From Oceanihabitans gracilariae (GTDB taxonomy: Bacteria; Bacteroidota; Bacteroidia; Flavobacteriales; Flavobacteriaceae): a stretch of 64,000 nucleotides of DNA. The notes beneath the pieces were generated by a model. The model was not told the origin of the DNA and searched no databases. It saw only the letters and a program-made list of their open reading frames with translations. The number at the start of each line of letters is the position of its first letter. The stretch's first letter is position 1. Position numbers and translations under genes: made by a program. The stretch lies in contig NZ_JBHULM010000007.1 of NCBI RefSeq assembly GCF_042684485.1, positions 620,001-684,000 of the forward strand. Direction: 5' to 3'. Shown here in pieces: positions 27,566 to 37,074 of this stretch.

Positions 27566-29764
27566 ATGAATAAAACAATAATAGTTTCTAACAGATTACC
27601 ACTTCAAATTTCAATAGAACAAGATAAACTTAACGTATCACCAAGCGTTGGAGGCCTTGCAACAGGAATGAAATCGGTGCATGCAGAAGGAAATGGTGTT
27701 TGGGTTGGCTGGTCTGGAATAACAGATGAAGAACTAGATGCATCCTTAAAAAAAGAAGTAAACGCTAAAATTGAAAAAGAAAAATGTAAAGCCGTTGGAC
27801 TTACCGAAGAAGATCTTAACGATTATTATTTAGGGTTTAGTAACCGAACGCTTTGGCCTCTTTTTCATTATTTTTTAGAATATAGCGAATTTGAAAACAC
27901 ACAATGGGAAGCCTACAAACGTGTTAACCAAAAATTTGCTGAAGTAGTTTTAGAAACTATTGAAGAAGGAGATACTGTTTGGGTACACGATTACCAATTA
28001 TTGCTTTTGCCGCAACTTATTAAAGATGTAAGACCAGATGTAACTATAGGTTTCTTTTTACATATTCCGTTTCCTTCTTATGAAATATTTAGAACCTTCC
28101 CTTGGCGTGAAGAAATCTTAACAGGTATGCTAGGTGCAGATCTTATTGGTTTTCATACCTATGATTACGAACGTCATTTTTTAAGCTCTGTAAAAAGAAT
28201 TTTACGCTTAGATGTTAATTTTAATGAAATTACTTATCATGACAGAATTGTTAAAGTAGATTCTTTTCCTATGGGAATTGATTATAACAAATTTCATGAA
28301 GCTGCACTCACACATAATAATCCAGATACAAATATATCTGAACTTCAAAAACGTTTAGATGCGCATCTAAATGAAGGAGATGATAAAAAATTCATCCTTT
28401 CTATTGATCGACTAGATTACACTAAAGGGATTCCTAATAGGTTAAAAGCATTTGAACATTTTTTAAATACTTATCCGCAATACAAAGAAAAAGTAAGGCT
28501 AATCATGTTAGCTGTTCCTTCGCGTTCTAACGTGCCACAATACCAAAGATTAAAACGTGAAACAGACGAATTAGTAGGTCGTATAAATGGTGAATTTTCA
28601 ACCGTTAGTTGGACTCCCATTTGGTATTTTTACAGATCCTTACCTTTTGAAAACTTAATTGACCTTTATACCTCTTCAGACGTTGCTTTAATTACACCTG
28701 TTAGAGATGGTATGAATTTGGTTGCTAAAGAATATGTAGCCACACGTACCAATTTAGATGGTGTACTTATTTTAAGTGAAATGGCTGGTGCTGCCAAAGA
28801 AATGAATGAAGCTATTTTAATAAACCCAAATAGTTTTGAAGATTTTGCTACAGCCTTAGATAAAGCATTAACCATGCCTTTAGAAGAACAAAATAATAGA
28901 ATGAAAATTCTACAAAAGCGTTTAAAACGCTATGATGTAGAAAAATGGGCAAAAGAATTTTTAAGCACCTTAGAAGACACCAACCAATTGCAAGAAATTG
29001 TAGTTTCTAAAAAATTAAATACCATAGAAGAAAACAATATTATTGAAAAATTTAAAAAAGCAAAAAACAAATTAGTTCTTCTTGATTATGATGGCACTTT
29101 GGTTGGCTTTAAAGACAATCCGCAAGATGCAAAACCAGATGCAGAACTTTTTGCGCTTTTAGATGCTTTTCAAAACCAAGAGAACACAAAACTTTGCCTT
29201 ATTAGCGGAAGAGATAAAGCTACTTTTGAAAAATGGTATAACCATAAAGATTATGATTTAATTACAGATCATGGTGTTTGGATTAGAGAAGATAAAAAAT
29301 GGACTCCTTTAGAAATCTTAAAAACCGAATGGATGTCTAATATTAAACCAATACTAGAAACTTTTGTAGATAGAACTCCTGGTACATTTATTGAAGAAAA
29401 AGAATACTCTTTGGCTTGGCATTATAGAACAGCAGATCCAGAACTGGCACAAATACGTACTATGGAACTAAATACTGTACTAACCAGTATGGTTACTAAT
29501 AATGAGTTATCTGTTTTACAAGGAAATAAAGTAATAGAAATAAAAAGTAGCAACGTAAATAAAGGAAGAGCAACAAGCCAACTTTTAATGAAAGATGACT
29601 ATGATTTTGTTTTAATCATGGGAGATGATTGGACAGATGAATATATGTTTGAAGTAGCACCAGATTATGCCACAACCATTAAAATTGGGTACGTAAAAAC
29701 AAAAGCAAAATATCAAATCAAAGATCCTAATAAAGTTCGAGAATTGTTAAAAGAACTCGTTTAA
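27566..29764 (+). CDS. Bifunctional trehalose-6-phosphate synthase / phosphatase (OtsA-OtsB fusion)
   Basis: 732 residues. The N-terminal part (about 1-475) is a GT20 synthase: the start SNRLPLQISIE, WVHDYQLLLLPQLI, the glucose/UDP sites DRLDYTKGIPNRL and RDGMNLVAKEYVA. The C-terminal part (about 495-732) is an HAD phosphatase with LLDYDGTLVGF (nucleophile Asp about 506), LISGRDKATF and MGDDWTDEYMF. One protein therefore makes trehalose from UDP-glucose and glucose-6-phosphate, usually for osmotic or desiccation stress. It is divergent from the GH15 gene, with 82 bases between the starts. Confidence 0.93.
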   Translation: MNKTIIVSNRLPLQISIEQDKLNVSPSVGGLATGMKSVHAEGNGVWVGWSGITDEELDASLKKEVNAKIEKEKCKAVGLTEEDLNDYYLGFSNRTLWPLFHYFLEYSEFENTQWEAYKRVNQKFAEVVLETIEEGDTVWVHDYQLLLLPQLIKDVRPDVTIGFFLHIPFPSYEIFRTFPWREEILTGMLGADLIGFHTYDYERHFLSSVKRILRLDVNFNEITYHDRIVKVDSFPMGIDYNKFHEAALTHNNPDTNISELQKRLDAHLNEGDDKKFILSIDRLDYTKGIPNRLKAFEHFLNTYPQYKEKVRLIMLAVPSRSNVPQYQRLKRETDELVGRINGEFSTVSWTPIWYFYRSLPFENLIDLYTSSDVALITPVRDGMNLVAKEYVATRTNLDGVLILSEMAGAAKEMNEAILINPNSFEDFATALDKALTMPLEEQNNRMKILQKRLKRYDVEKWAKEFLSTLEDTNQLQEIVVSKKLNTIEENNIIEKFKKAKNKLVLLDYDGTLVGFKDNPQDAKPDAELFALLDAFQNQENTKLCLISGRDKATFEKWYNHKDYDLITDHGVWIREDKKWTPLEILKTEWMSNIKPILETFVDRTPGTFIEEKEYSLAWHYRTADPELAQIRTMELNTVLTSMVTNNELSVLQGNKVIEIKSSNVNKGRATSQLLMKDDYDFVLIMGDDWTDEYMFEVAPDYATTIKIGYVKTKAKYQIKDPNKVRELLKELV

Positions 29765-29827
29765 AAAACCCTTTTTAATTACCATTTTTTTAACAATAAC
29801 ACCTTTAACCACTCGCTTATATTTTTG

Positions 29828-29835
29828 TAAGTTTG
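29828..29835 (+). promoter_or_regulatory. Candidate -7 element (TAAGTTTG) for the M1 peptidase
   Basis: Matches TAnnTTTG and lies 15 bases before ATG 29851. It covers the alternative TTG start at 29833, which argues against that start. Confidence 0.45.
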
Positions 29836-29850
29836 AGTAAATTTATAGCA

Positions 29851-31491
29851 ATGAAATCACCTTTATTTTTCCTAGTTGTTTTTTTAATATTTCCTTTAAC
29901 GTATAGTAATGCGCAGTTATTACAAGAAAAAAACAATTTTACCAGACAAGATACTTTACGCGGAAGCATTACTCCAGAGCGTGAATGGTGGGATTTAACT
30001 TATTACCACTTAGATATAGAGGTATATCCTGAAGAAAAATCTATTGCAGGAAAAAACACTATTCAGTATAGAGTTTTAAAACCATATCAAGTGCTACAAA
30101 TAGATTTACAAAAGCCTTTACAGCTTACTAAAGTGACGCAAAATGGTAAAGAATTAGAAATAAAACATGATGGTAATGCGCATTTTGTAATGTTAAAAGA
30201 CCAACAAAATATTGGAGAAATAAATAGCGTTATTGCCTATTATCAAGGAAAACCTCGCGAAGCTATTCGTGCTCCTTGGGATGGAGGAATCTCTTGGAAA
30301 AAAGACAATAACAATAAGCATTTTATTGCATCCTCTTGCCAAGGACTTGGTGCTAGCGTTTGGTGGCCAAACAAAGACCATATGTATGACGAAGTAGACA
30401 GTATGGATATTAGTGTAACCATACCTAAAGGTTTAATGAATGTTTCTAACGGAAGACTTAAAAGTGTTGTAGACAATAATAATGAAACAATTACCACCAA
30501 TTGGCATGTTGCCAACCCAATAAATAATTATGGTGTAAATATAAATATTGGTGATTATGCTAATTTTTCTGAAGTTTTTAAAGGAGAAAAAGGCGATTTA
30601 GACATGAATTATTATGTGCTAAAAGACAATCTTGAAAAAGCAAAAGAGCACTTTAAAGATGCTCCTAAAATGATGAAAGCTTTTGAGCATTGGTTTGGTC
30701 CTTATCCTTTTTATGAAGACAGTTTTAAATTAGTAGAAGTTCCTTATTTAGGTATGGAACACCAAAGTTCTGTAACCTACGGAAACCAATATAAAAAAGG
30801 GTATTTAGGTAAAGACCTTTCTGGAACAGGTGAAGGTTTAAAATTTGACTTTATTATTATTCACGAAGCTGGTCATGAGTGGTTTGCAAATAATATTACC
30901 AATGTAGATATAGCAGATATGTGGATTCATGAAAGCTTTACCAACTATTCAGAAAATCTGTTTTTAGATTATTACTATGGAAAAGAATCTTCTGCTAAAT
31001 ATGTAATAGGAACTAGAAATGGTATTAGAAATGACAGACCTATTATTGGTCAATACAACGTAAACCATGAAGGTTCTGGTGATATGTATAACAAAGGTGG
31101 TAATATGCTACACACCTTACGCCAACTTATTGAAGATGATGAAAAATGGAGACAAATTTTACGTGGTTTAAACAAAACCTTTTACCACCAAACGGTTACT
31201 ACAGAACAAGTTGAAAATTATTTAAGTGAACAATCAGGAATAGATTTAACTGCTTTTTTTAATCAATATTTAAGAGATACTAGAATTCCTACGCTTGAAT
31301 ACAAAATAGAAAACAAGCAATTAAAATATAGATGGACAAATATAGTCGATGGTTTTGATATGCCAATTCAAGTACTTATAGCTAATAAAACACAATGGAT
31401 TTTCCCTAATAATACCTGGAAAACATTATCTATAAAAAGTGATACTATTAAAATTGATGAAGATTTTTACGTAAAATCTATAAAGCTATAA
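29851..31491 (+). CDS. M1-family zinc metallopeptidase, secreted
   Basis: About 546 residues with a signal peptide (MKSPLFFLVVFLIFPLTYSNAQ). The zinc site is HEAGHEWFANN (His338, Glu339, His342) with the third ligand in WIHESFTNYSE (Glu361), the HExxH-x18-E arrangement of M1 aminopeptidases. The substrate-N-terminus motif appears as LGMEHQSSVTYG in place of the usual GAMEN. It should trim peptides in the periplasm or at the surface. It is followed after 5 bases by the YdeI-like gene, so the two are probably co-transcribed. ATG 29851 is preferred over TTG 29833 because of the signal peptide and the promoter element. Confidence 0.9.
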   Translation: MKSPLFFLVVFLIFPLTYSNAQLLQEKNNFTRQDTLRGSITPEREWWDLTYYHLDIEVYPEEKSIAGKNTIQYRVLKPYQVLQIDLQKPLQLTKVTQNGKELEIKHDGNAHFVMLKDQQNIGEINSVIAYYQGKPREAIRAPWDGGISWKKDNNNKHFIASSCQGLGASVWWPNKDHMYDEVDSMDISVTIPKGLMNVSNGRLKSVVDNNNETITTNWHVANPINNYGVNINIGDYANFSEVFKGEKGDLDMNYYVLKDNLEKAKEHFKDAPKMMKAFEHWFGPYPFYEDSFKLVEVPYLGMEHQSSVTYGNQYKKGYLGKDLSGTGEGLKFDFIIIHEAGHEWFANNITNVDIADMWIHESFTNYSENLFLDYYYGKESSAKYVIGTRNGIRNDRPIIGQYNVNHEGSGDMYNKGGNMLHTLRQLIEDDEKWRQILRGLNKTFYHQTVTTEQVENYLSEQSGIDLTAFFNQYLRDTRIPTLEYKIENKQLKYRWTNIVDGFDMPIQVLIANKTQWIFPNNTWKTLSIKSDTIKIDEDFYVKSIKL

Positions 31492-31496
31492 CACCA

Positions 31497-32069
31497 ATGT
31501 CTTTAGTAGAGCTTTACTTTAAATCGGATACGGAATGGCGTGAATGGTTGCATGTTAACCATGACAACAGTAATGGTATCTACCTCATCTTTTATAAAGT
31601 AGACCACGAAAAAGAAAGTATGCGCTGGGAAGAAGCAGTAAGAGTTGCTTTATGTTATGGTTGGATTGATAGTACTGTAAAGAGTTTAGGAAACGGAAAA
31701 CGCAGACAATACTTTTGTAAAAGAAATGCTAAAAGTGTGTGGAGTGCTGTAAACAAAAAACACATTAAAGATCTATTGGCTAAAGATTTAATGCATCCTA
31801 AAGGAATGGAAAGCATTAAAATTGGTAAACAAAACGGAAGTTGGTCTGCTTTAGATCCTGTAGAAAAAGGCATCATTCCTGAAGCTTTACAACTTGCTTT
31901 TAGCAAAAACCCTAAAGCCTTTGAAAATTACAACAACTTTGCTCCTTCTTACAGAAAACAATATTTGTATTGGTTACATAGCGCAAAACGAGAAGCTACA
32001 AGAGAAAAAAGAATTTCTGAAATTATAAAACTTTGCCAAGCCAATATTAAATCTAGAAATTCTCGGTAA
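31497..32069 (+). CDS. YdeI/OmpD-associated family protein
   Basis: 190 residues without signal or membrane helix. The N-terminal half has the family pattern SDTEWREWLHVNHD, GIYLIFYK, RWEEAVRVALCYGWIDS and RRQYFCKRNAKSVWS; the C-terminal half has FAPSYRKQYLYWLHSAKREATREKR. E. coli YdeI has been linked to polymyxin resistance and to OmpD/OmpF-type porins, but the biochemical activity of the family is not known. It follows the M1 peptidase closely. Confidence 0.8.
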   Translation: MSLVELYFKSDTEWREWLHVNHDNSNGIYLIFYKVDHEKESMRWEEAVRVALCYGWIDSTVKSLGNGKRRQYFCKRNAKSVWSAVNKKHIKDLLAKDLMHPKGMESIKIGKQNGSWSALDPVEKGIIPEALQLAFSKNPKAFENYNNFAPSYRKQYLYWLHSAKREATREKRISEIIKLCQANIKSRNSR

Positions 32070-32241
32070 ACGCATAAACTTGGTAAACCTATAAAGGAGA
32101 ATAATAGTTCTGCTTCTTTCATAAATAAAACGGAAGAATATTAAATTCTTCTATCTAGAGGTCTTCATAAAGTAAAAGGATACTTTATTTATAAGTGAAA
32201 GGCTTTTTTATTATTTCGACTGAATATAAAATGCTATAAAA

Positions 32242-33453
32242 ATGAATATTCAAAAAATAAATTTTACAAACGCTGAAGGGCAACAATTAGTTGGTAGGTT
32301 AGAGCTCCCAATAAACCAACATCCTCATAACTTTGCCATATTTGCCCATTGTTTTACATGCAATAAAAACTTATCTGCTGTAAAAAATATAACCCGTGAA
32401 TTAACAGCTAACGGTTTTGGTGTATTGCGTTTTGATTTTACAGGTTTAGGAGAAAGTGAAGGTACCTTTGAAGACACCAACTTTTCAGGAAATGTAGAAG
32501 ATTTAATTAGTGCTTCTAATTATTTAAAAGAAAACTATACTGCTCCTACCCTTTTTATTGGTCATTCTTTAGGTGGAGCTGCTGTTATTTTTGCAGGATC
32601 AAGAATACCATCGGTAAAAGCTATAGCTACTATAGGAGCGCCTTCTAACCCAAAACACGTACAGCATTTAATACAAAACAGCGTTGCAGAAATAAATGCA
32701 ACAGGAAAAGCAAACGTGCAAATTGGCGGAAGAGCATTTACCATTAAAAAACAATTTTTAGAAGATATTGAAACCAAATCGCTACCTCAGGTTGCTAAAA
32801 AATTAGGCAAAGCGTTATTGGTTATGCATTCTCCTCAAGACACCACTGTTGGTATAGAAAATGCAGAAGAGATTTATGTAGCAGCAAGACACCCTAAAAG
32901 TTTTGTAACGCTTGATGGTGCAGACCATTTATTAATGAAAAAAGAAGATTCTATTTACGCAGGAAGCGTTATTGCTACTTGGGCAAAACGATATATTTCT
33001 ATTCCTAAAACAGAAAAAATTAGTACTTCGCACCAAGCGGTAGCTAGCCTAGATGCGCAAGATGGTTATACCACACAAATGACTGTAGGAAACCATACCA
33101 TGATGGCAGATGAGCCTATAAGTTATGGTGGTAATGATTTTGGTCCTTCGCCTTATGAGTTAGTTTCTGCAGGACTTTCTGCTTGTACTGCAATAACAGT
33201 ACAAATGTATGTAAAACGAAAAGATTGGGATTTACAAAATATTGAAGTCCATACCTCACACACTAAAATTGCAAAGCAGGTAGCTGTGAATGGTGAAAAT
33301 AAAGAAGTAAAAATAGATACCTTTAATAGAGATATTAAACTTACCGGAAATTTAGACGAAAAACAAAAACAACGTATTCTTCAAATTGCTAACAAGTGTC
33401 CTGTACACAAAACCTTGCATAGTGACATACAAGTGCTTACTAAATTGGTTTAA
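32242..33453 (+). CDS. Alpha/beta hydrolase fused to OsmC-type peroxiredoxin domain
   Basis: 403 residues with two domains. Residues 1-255 form an alpha/beta hydrolase with the nucleophile elbow FIGHSLGGAA and a late histidine in LDGADHLLM. Residues about 265-403 are an OsmC/Ohr domain: PYELVSAGLSACTAITVQMYVKRK carries one redox cysteine and IANKCPVHKTL the other. OsmC proteins reduce organic hydroperoxides with a cysteine pair. The combination suggests hydrolysis of an ester or lipid followed by peroxide reduction on one chain, but the substrate is unknown. It stands alone before a hairpin terminator. Confidence 0.9.
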   Translation: MNIQKINFTNAEGQQLVGRLELPINQHPHNFAIFAHCFTCNKNLSAVKNITRELTANGFGVLRFDFTGLGESEGTFEDTNFSGNVEDLISASNYLKENYTAPTLFIGHSLGGAAVIFAGSRIPSVKAIATIGAPSNPKHVQHLIQNSVAEINATGKANVQIGGRAFTIKKQFLEDIETKSLPQVAKKLGKALLVMHSPQDTTVGIENAEEIYVAARHPKSFVTLDGADHLLMKKEDSIYAGSVIATWAKRYISIPKTEKISTSHQAVASLDAQDGYTTQMTVGNHTMMADEPISYGGNDFGPSPYELVSAGLSACTAITVQMYVKRKDWDLQNIEVHTSHTKIAKQVAVNGENKEVKIDTFNRDIKLTGNLDEKQKQRILQIANKCPVHKTLHSDIQVLTKLV

Positions 33454-33472
33454 TTCGTTATCTTTTAAAAAG

Positions 33473-33516
33473 TAAGTAAAGAATCTCATTAGTTATATAA
33501 TGAAATTCTTTACTTA
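33473..33516. terminator. Long-stem terminator between convergent genes
   Basis: 18-bp stem with one mismatch (33473-33490 with 33499-33516) and an 8-base loop, followed by a T-run on plus. Located between the hydrolase-OsmC gene and the MoxR-like gene. Confidence 0.8.
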
Positions 33517-33546
33517 TTTTTCCTTTAAAAAATTATTACACTTTTC

Positions 33547-35013
33547 TTATAATCCACTAATAAAACTACCATAAGGATCTTTAAACTGAATCCCTTCGGT
33601 AAAACGATGTTTACTCAATAGCTTATACTCTACTAAAGCCCAAAGCACAAATTCTTTTACAAAATAGCTTTCTTCTTTTGAAAGTTTTGGTTGGTGTTCT
33701 GCTAATAAATCGTCTAAAGGAGCTACTGCATCTAATAGTGCTTTGTATTCTTTATCACGCAAATCATCTAACAACTCAAATCCGTCTGCATTATTAAAAA
33801 ACCAGGATACAATATCATCATAAGGACTTGTATCTTCTTGTTTTTTTAATTTTTCAATCTTCGGAAAAAACTCAGGAAACAAACTTTTTACAGCTTCACC
33901 AATTAAGTTATAAGCTACTTGTGCTGCACCTTCTTGTTCGCCTTCATAAACCAATTCTACCTTACCTGTAATGGCAGGAATAATCCCTAAAAAGTCAGAC
34001 AAACGTATAGTAGTATCTGCATCTTCAGACTTTAAAGCTCTTAATTCTGCTGTGCTTAACAAATTTTCAAAAGCAGTAATACTTAAACGAGCACTTACAC
34101 CACTTTTTTCGTCTATAAAATCACTATCACGAGCCTCAAACACAATTTGTTCTAGCAAATCTTTGGCTAATTCTGGTACGTGAATACTTTCTTTTTGTCT
34201 GGCATCAGACTTTGCCTCTTGTTGCGTAATAATTTTAGCCGTTTCAATATCTGTTGGATAATGCGTTAATATTTGCGAGCCAATTCTATCTTTTAAAGGA
34301 GTTACTATGCTTCCTCTATTGGTATAATCTTCTGGATTTGCGGTAAATATAAACTGCATATCTAAAGGCAAACGCAATTTAAATCCACGTATTTGTATAT
34401 CTCCTTCTTGTAAAATATTAAACAAAGCCACTTGAATTCTGGCTTGTAAATCTGGCAACTCATTAATTACAAAAATACAACGGTTTGCACGTGGTATCAT
34501 TCCGTAATGAATTACGCGATCATCTGCATAACTCAATTTTAAATTTGCGGCTTTTATTGGGTCTACATCACCAATAATATCTGCTACAGTAACATCTGGT
34601 GTTGCTAATTTCTCTGCAAAACGCTCGCTTCTGTGCATCCAGGTAATTGGTGTGTTATCTCCTTTTTCTTTAATTAATTCTGTTGCAAAACGAGATATTG
34701 GTTGTAATGGGTCGTCATTAATTTCAGAGCCTGCTACCACAGGAATATATTCGTCTAACAAATTCAGCATCAAACGTGCTAAACGTGTTTTTGCTTGTCC
34801 TCTTAATCCTAAGAAGTTAATATTATGTCTAGATAAAATGGCGCGTTCTAATTCAGGAATCACCGTATTTTCATAACCATGTACTCCTTCAAAAACAGTA
34901 GTTTTATTCTTTATTTTTTCAATTAAATTATCTCTTAATTCATCTTTTATAGACTTGCTTTTATATCCAGCGTTTTTTAAATCGCCTAAAGTATTTATAG
35001 TATCTATTTTCAT
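33547..35013 (-). CDS. MoxR/magnesium-chelatase-I-like AAA+ ATPase
   Basis: 488 residues. The P-loop is FLGLRGQAKTRLAR (about residue 72-85), the Walker B region CIFVINELPDL (Asn-Glu in place of the usual Asp-Glu), and sensor 1 is FIFTANPEDYTNRG, as in ChlI/BchI-type AAA+ proteins. With the VWA protein encoded just upstream it resembles MoxR-VWA pairs that act as chaperones or metal-insertion machines. There is no chelatase H subunit here, so chlorophyll or cobalamin synthesis is not implied. The client is unknown. Confidence 0.85.
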   Translation of the reverse strand: MKIDTINTLGDLKNAGYKSKSIKDELRDNLIEKIKNKTTVFEGVHGYENTVIPELERAILSRHNINFLGLRGQAKTRLARLMLNLLDEYIPVVAGSEINDDPLQPISRFATELIKEKGDNTPITWMHRSERFAEKLATPDVTVADIIGDVDPIKAANLKLSYADDRVIHYGMIPRANRCIFVINELPDLQARIQVALFNILQEGDIQIRGFKLRLPLDMQFIFTANPEDYTNRGSIVTPLKDRIGSQILTHYPTDIETAKIITQQEAKSDARQKESIHVPELAKDLLEQIVFEARDSDFIDEKSGVSARLSITAFENLLSTAELRALKSEDADTTIRLSDFLGIIPAITGKVELVYEGEQEGAAQVAYNLIGEAVKSLFPEFFPKIEKLKKQEDTSPYDDIVSWFFNNADGFELLDDLRDKEYKALLDAVAPLDDLLAEHQPKLSKEESYFVKEFVLWALVEYKLLSKHRFTEGIQFKDPYGSFISGL

Positions 35014-35110
35014 ATTATATTTTTAGTGAAGAGAAGTTAGAATCAAGAAAAAAGACCTTAAATACTTGTCAATAATTCTCTTTTCTTATCTCTTTATTCT
35101 TTAATCTTAT

Positions 35111-36238
35111 TTAGCCTTTAATTCTTTTTTTTCTATTGGTATCATAATCTTCAAAAATCATTTCTCCTAAACCTTTAAGTCCTGTGTAAAATGCTTTTCC
35201 TTGGTTGGCTCGCGTAAATTCTTGAACAAACTGCATTAAATAAGGGTCTTGAGCAATCATAAAAGTGGTAATAGGAATATGTAATTTTCTAGCTTGTTGG
35301 GCTTGTGCATAACATTTATTGGTGATATACGGATTTAAGCCGTTACTGTCTTTATAATAAGTACCATCTGGCAAACGCAAACAACTTGGTTTACCATCGG
35401 TTATCATAAAAATTTGTTTGTTAGTGTTACGTTTACGGCGTAATAAATCCATTGCCAATTGTAATCCTGCAACCGTATTTGTATGATAAGGACCTACATT
35501 TAAATAGGGTAAATCTTTAATTTTAATTGGCCAAGCATCATTACCAAACACTAAAATATCTAAGGTATCTTTTGGGTAACGTGTAGTTATTAATTCGGCT
35601 AAAGCCATAGCTACTTTTTTGGCAGGAGTAATTCTATCTTCTCCATAAAGAATCATACTGTGGCTAATATCTATCATTAACACCGTACTCATTTGCGATT
35701 TGTGTGTGGTTTCTTCTACCACCAAATCATCTTCAGTTAAATTAAAATCGCTAATACCATGATTTATTTGCGCATTACGTAAACTCTCTGTCATAGACAC
35801 CTTATCTAAAGCATCACCAAATTGATAGTTTCTAAAATCTCCTGTGTGTTCATCTCCTATTCCTACACCTTTACTTTTATGGTTTCCAGAGCCACTACGT
35901 TTAATGTTTCCAAAAATTTGGTCTAGTGCAGATTGCCTTATGGCACGTTCGGTTTTTGCGGTAATTGCATTTCCTTTTTTTCCGTTAGGTTTAATTTCTT
36001 CTCGAATATATCCTTTAGCTTTAAGGTCTTCAATAAAGTCGTCAATAGTATATTCTGGAGTAGTTAATTTATACTCTTTATTTAAATCACGAAGCCAACT
36101 TATTGCTTCGTCAAAATCTCCAGAAGTATGTGTTATTAACTCTTTAAAGATATCAAAAAGTTTTTCAAAAGGAGATTGTGAAGGAGCTTGGTACGTTTTA
36201 AATACAAAGCCCTTTTTATATATATTTTCTTTTTTCAT
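35111..36238 (-). CDS. VWA-domain protein, partner of the MoxR-like ATPase
   Basis: About 375 residues from ATG 36238; an ATG six codons upstream (36256) is possible but MKKENIYKKG is the more natural start. The C-terminal half is a von Willebrand A domain with a complete-looking MIDAS: DISHSM, a threonine in PYHTNTVAG, and an acidic loop in MITDGKPSC. The N-terminal half is helical with a basic linker. It has no signal peptide, so it is cytoplasmic. It is 97 bases upstream of the MoxR-like gene on the same strand; the two most likely form a complex. Confidence 0.85.
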   Translation of the reverse strand: MKKENIYKKGFVFKTYQAPSQSPFEKLFDIFKELITHTSGDFDEAISWLRDLNKEYKLTTPEYTIDDFIEDLKAKGYIREEIKPNGKKGNAITAKTERAIRQSALDQIFGNIKRSGSGNHKSKGVGIGDEHTGDFRNYQFGDALDKVSMTESLRNAQINHGISDFNLTEDDLVVEETTHKSQMSTVLMIDISHSMILYGEDRITPAKKVAMALAELITTRYPKDTLDILVFGNDAWPIKIKDLPYLNVGPYHTNTVAGLQLAMDLLRRKRNTNKQIFMITDGKPSCLRLPDGTYYKDSNGLNPYITNKCYAQAQQARKLHIPITTFMIAQDPYLMQFVQEFTRANQGKAFYTGLKGLGEMIFEDYDTNRKKRIKG

Positions 36239-36289
36239 AGCTGTATAAAAATACAACTATTTCAAGTTAGTTTTAATATTTTAACAAAA

Positions 36290-36967
36290 TTATTCTACGT
36301 GCTTTAAGCCTTCCATATCCTCAATACGTATATGTTTACCAGAAGTAGAGATAAGTCCTTCTTTTTTAAATTGAGACAAAATTCTAATTGCAGACTCTGT
36401 TGCTGTACCTACTACATTAGCATAATCTTCTCTAGATAATAAAACATTAAAATAATTATTAGAGTCTACACCAAAATGATCGTGAATATAGATTAAAATT
36501 TCGGCCAAACGTTGCTTTACAGATTTTTGAGCCATATTAACAATAATGTCATCACTTTCTCTTAAATCATAAGCCATTTGCTGTAATACATCTAGTGAAA
36601 ATTCAGGGTTTTTATGTAAATCAGTCATAATCTCCTGCTTTGGTATAAAGCAAACTTCCATATCATTAAGTGCTACAGCACTTAAATTAGCAGACTCATC
36701 TACCACTAAAGATCTTTGGCCTAATAAATCTCCTTTTACTACTAGTTTTACTATTTGATCTCTTCCGTTAGCACTTAACTTTGAAAGTTTACAGATGCCA
36801 TCTTTAATACAATAAACCCCGTTTAAAGTTTCTCCTTCGTCAAAAATCACTTCTCCCTTTTTTATAAATTTTGAAGTTTTACAACCAGAAATTCTTACTA
36901 ACTCATCTTTAGTCAACGCTTTTAACGAATTAAATTTTCTAACTATACATTGTTCACATTTACTCAT
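36290..36967 (-). CDS. Crp/Fnr-family regulator, FNR-like with candidate Fe-S cysteines
   Basis: 225 residues: N-terminal cyclic-nucleotide-like fold and C-terminal winged helix. Cysteines lie at 4, 7, 29, 53, 59 and 106. Cys4 and Cys7 (MSKCEQC) plus Cys106 (MEVCFIPKQE) align in position with the N-terminal and the internal ligand of E. coli FNR (VCEIPF); Cys29 may be the fourth. The recognition helix GTATESAIRILSQFKKEG keeps the Glu and Arg that read TGA half-sites. TGA-N6-TCA boxes stand before several nearby respiratory genes, one of them between this gene and the copper ATPase. I infer an oxygen-sensing activator of microaerobic and denitrification genes; the cluster is not proven. Confidence 0.85.
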   Translation of the reverse strand: MSKCEQCIVRKFNSLKALTKDELVRISGCKTSKFIKKGEVIFDEGETLNGVYCIKDGICKLSKLSANGRDQIVKLVVKGDLLGQRSLVVDESANLSAVALNDMEVCFIPKQEIMTDLHKNPEFSLDVLQQMAYDLRESDDIIVNMAQKSVKQRLAEILIYIHDHFGVDSNNYFNVLLSREDYANVVGTATESAIRILSQFKKEGLISTSGKHIRIEDMEGLKHVE

Positions 36968-37006
36968 AGGGTATATTTCTAGTGTTCCGTAAATTTAATT
37001 AAAAAC

Positions 37007-37049
37007 TGACAAATATCATATTTTAATTTAACAAGTTTTAAGAATTTTG
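37007..37049 (+). promoter_or_regulatory. FNR-type box plus -7 element before the copper ATPase gene
   Basis: Box TGACAAATATCA at 37007-37018 (centre 37012.5) and a -7-like GAATTTTG at 37042-37049, 26 bases before the ATG at 37075. The centre-to-end distance is 36.5, the same as at the other four boxes. The box is also about 40 bases upstream of the divergent FNR-like gene and could be used for autoregulation. Confidence 0.65.
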
Positions 37050-37074
37050 CTACAGGTATAAATGAGCAAATATT

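Noticed and set aside
33547..36238. MoxR/VWA pair as a magnesium or cobalt chelatase
   Set aside because: No chelatase H/CobN subunit or tetrapyrrole genes nearby; the Walker B region is also atypical, so only the general MoxR-VWA label is kept.
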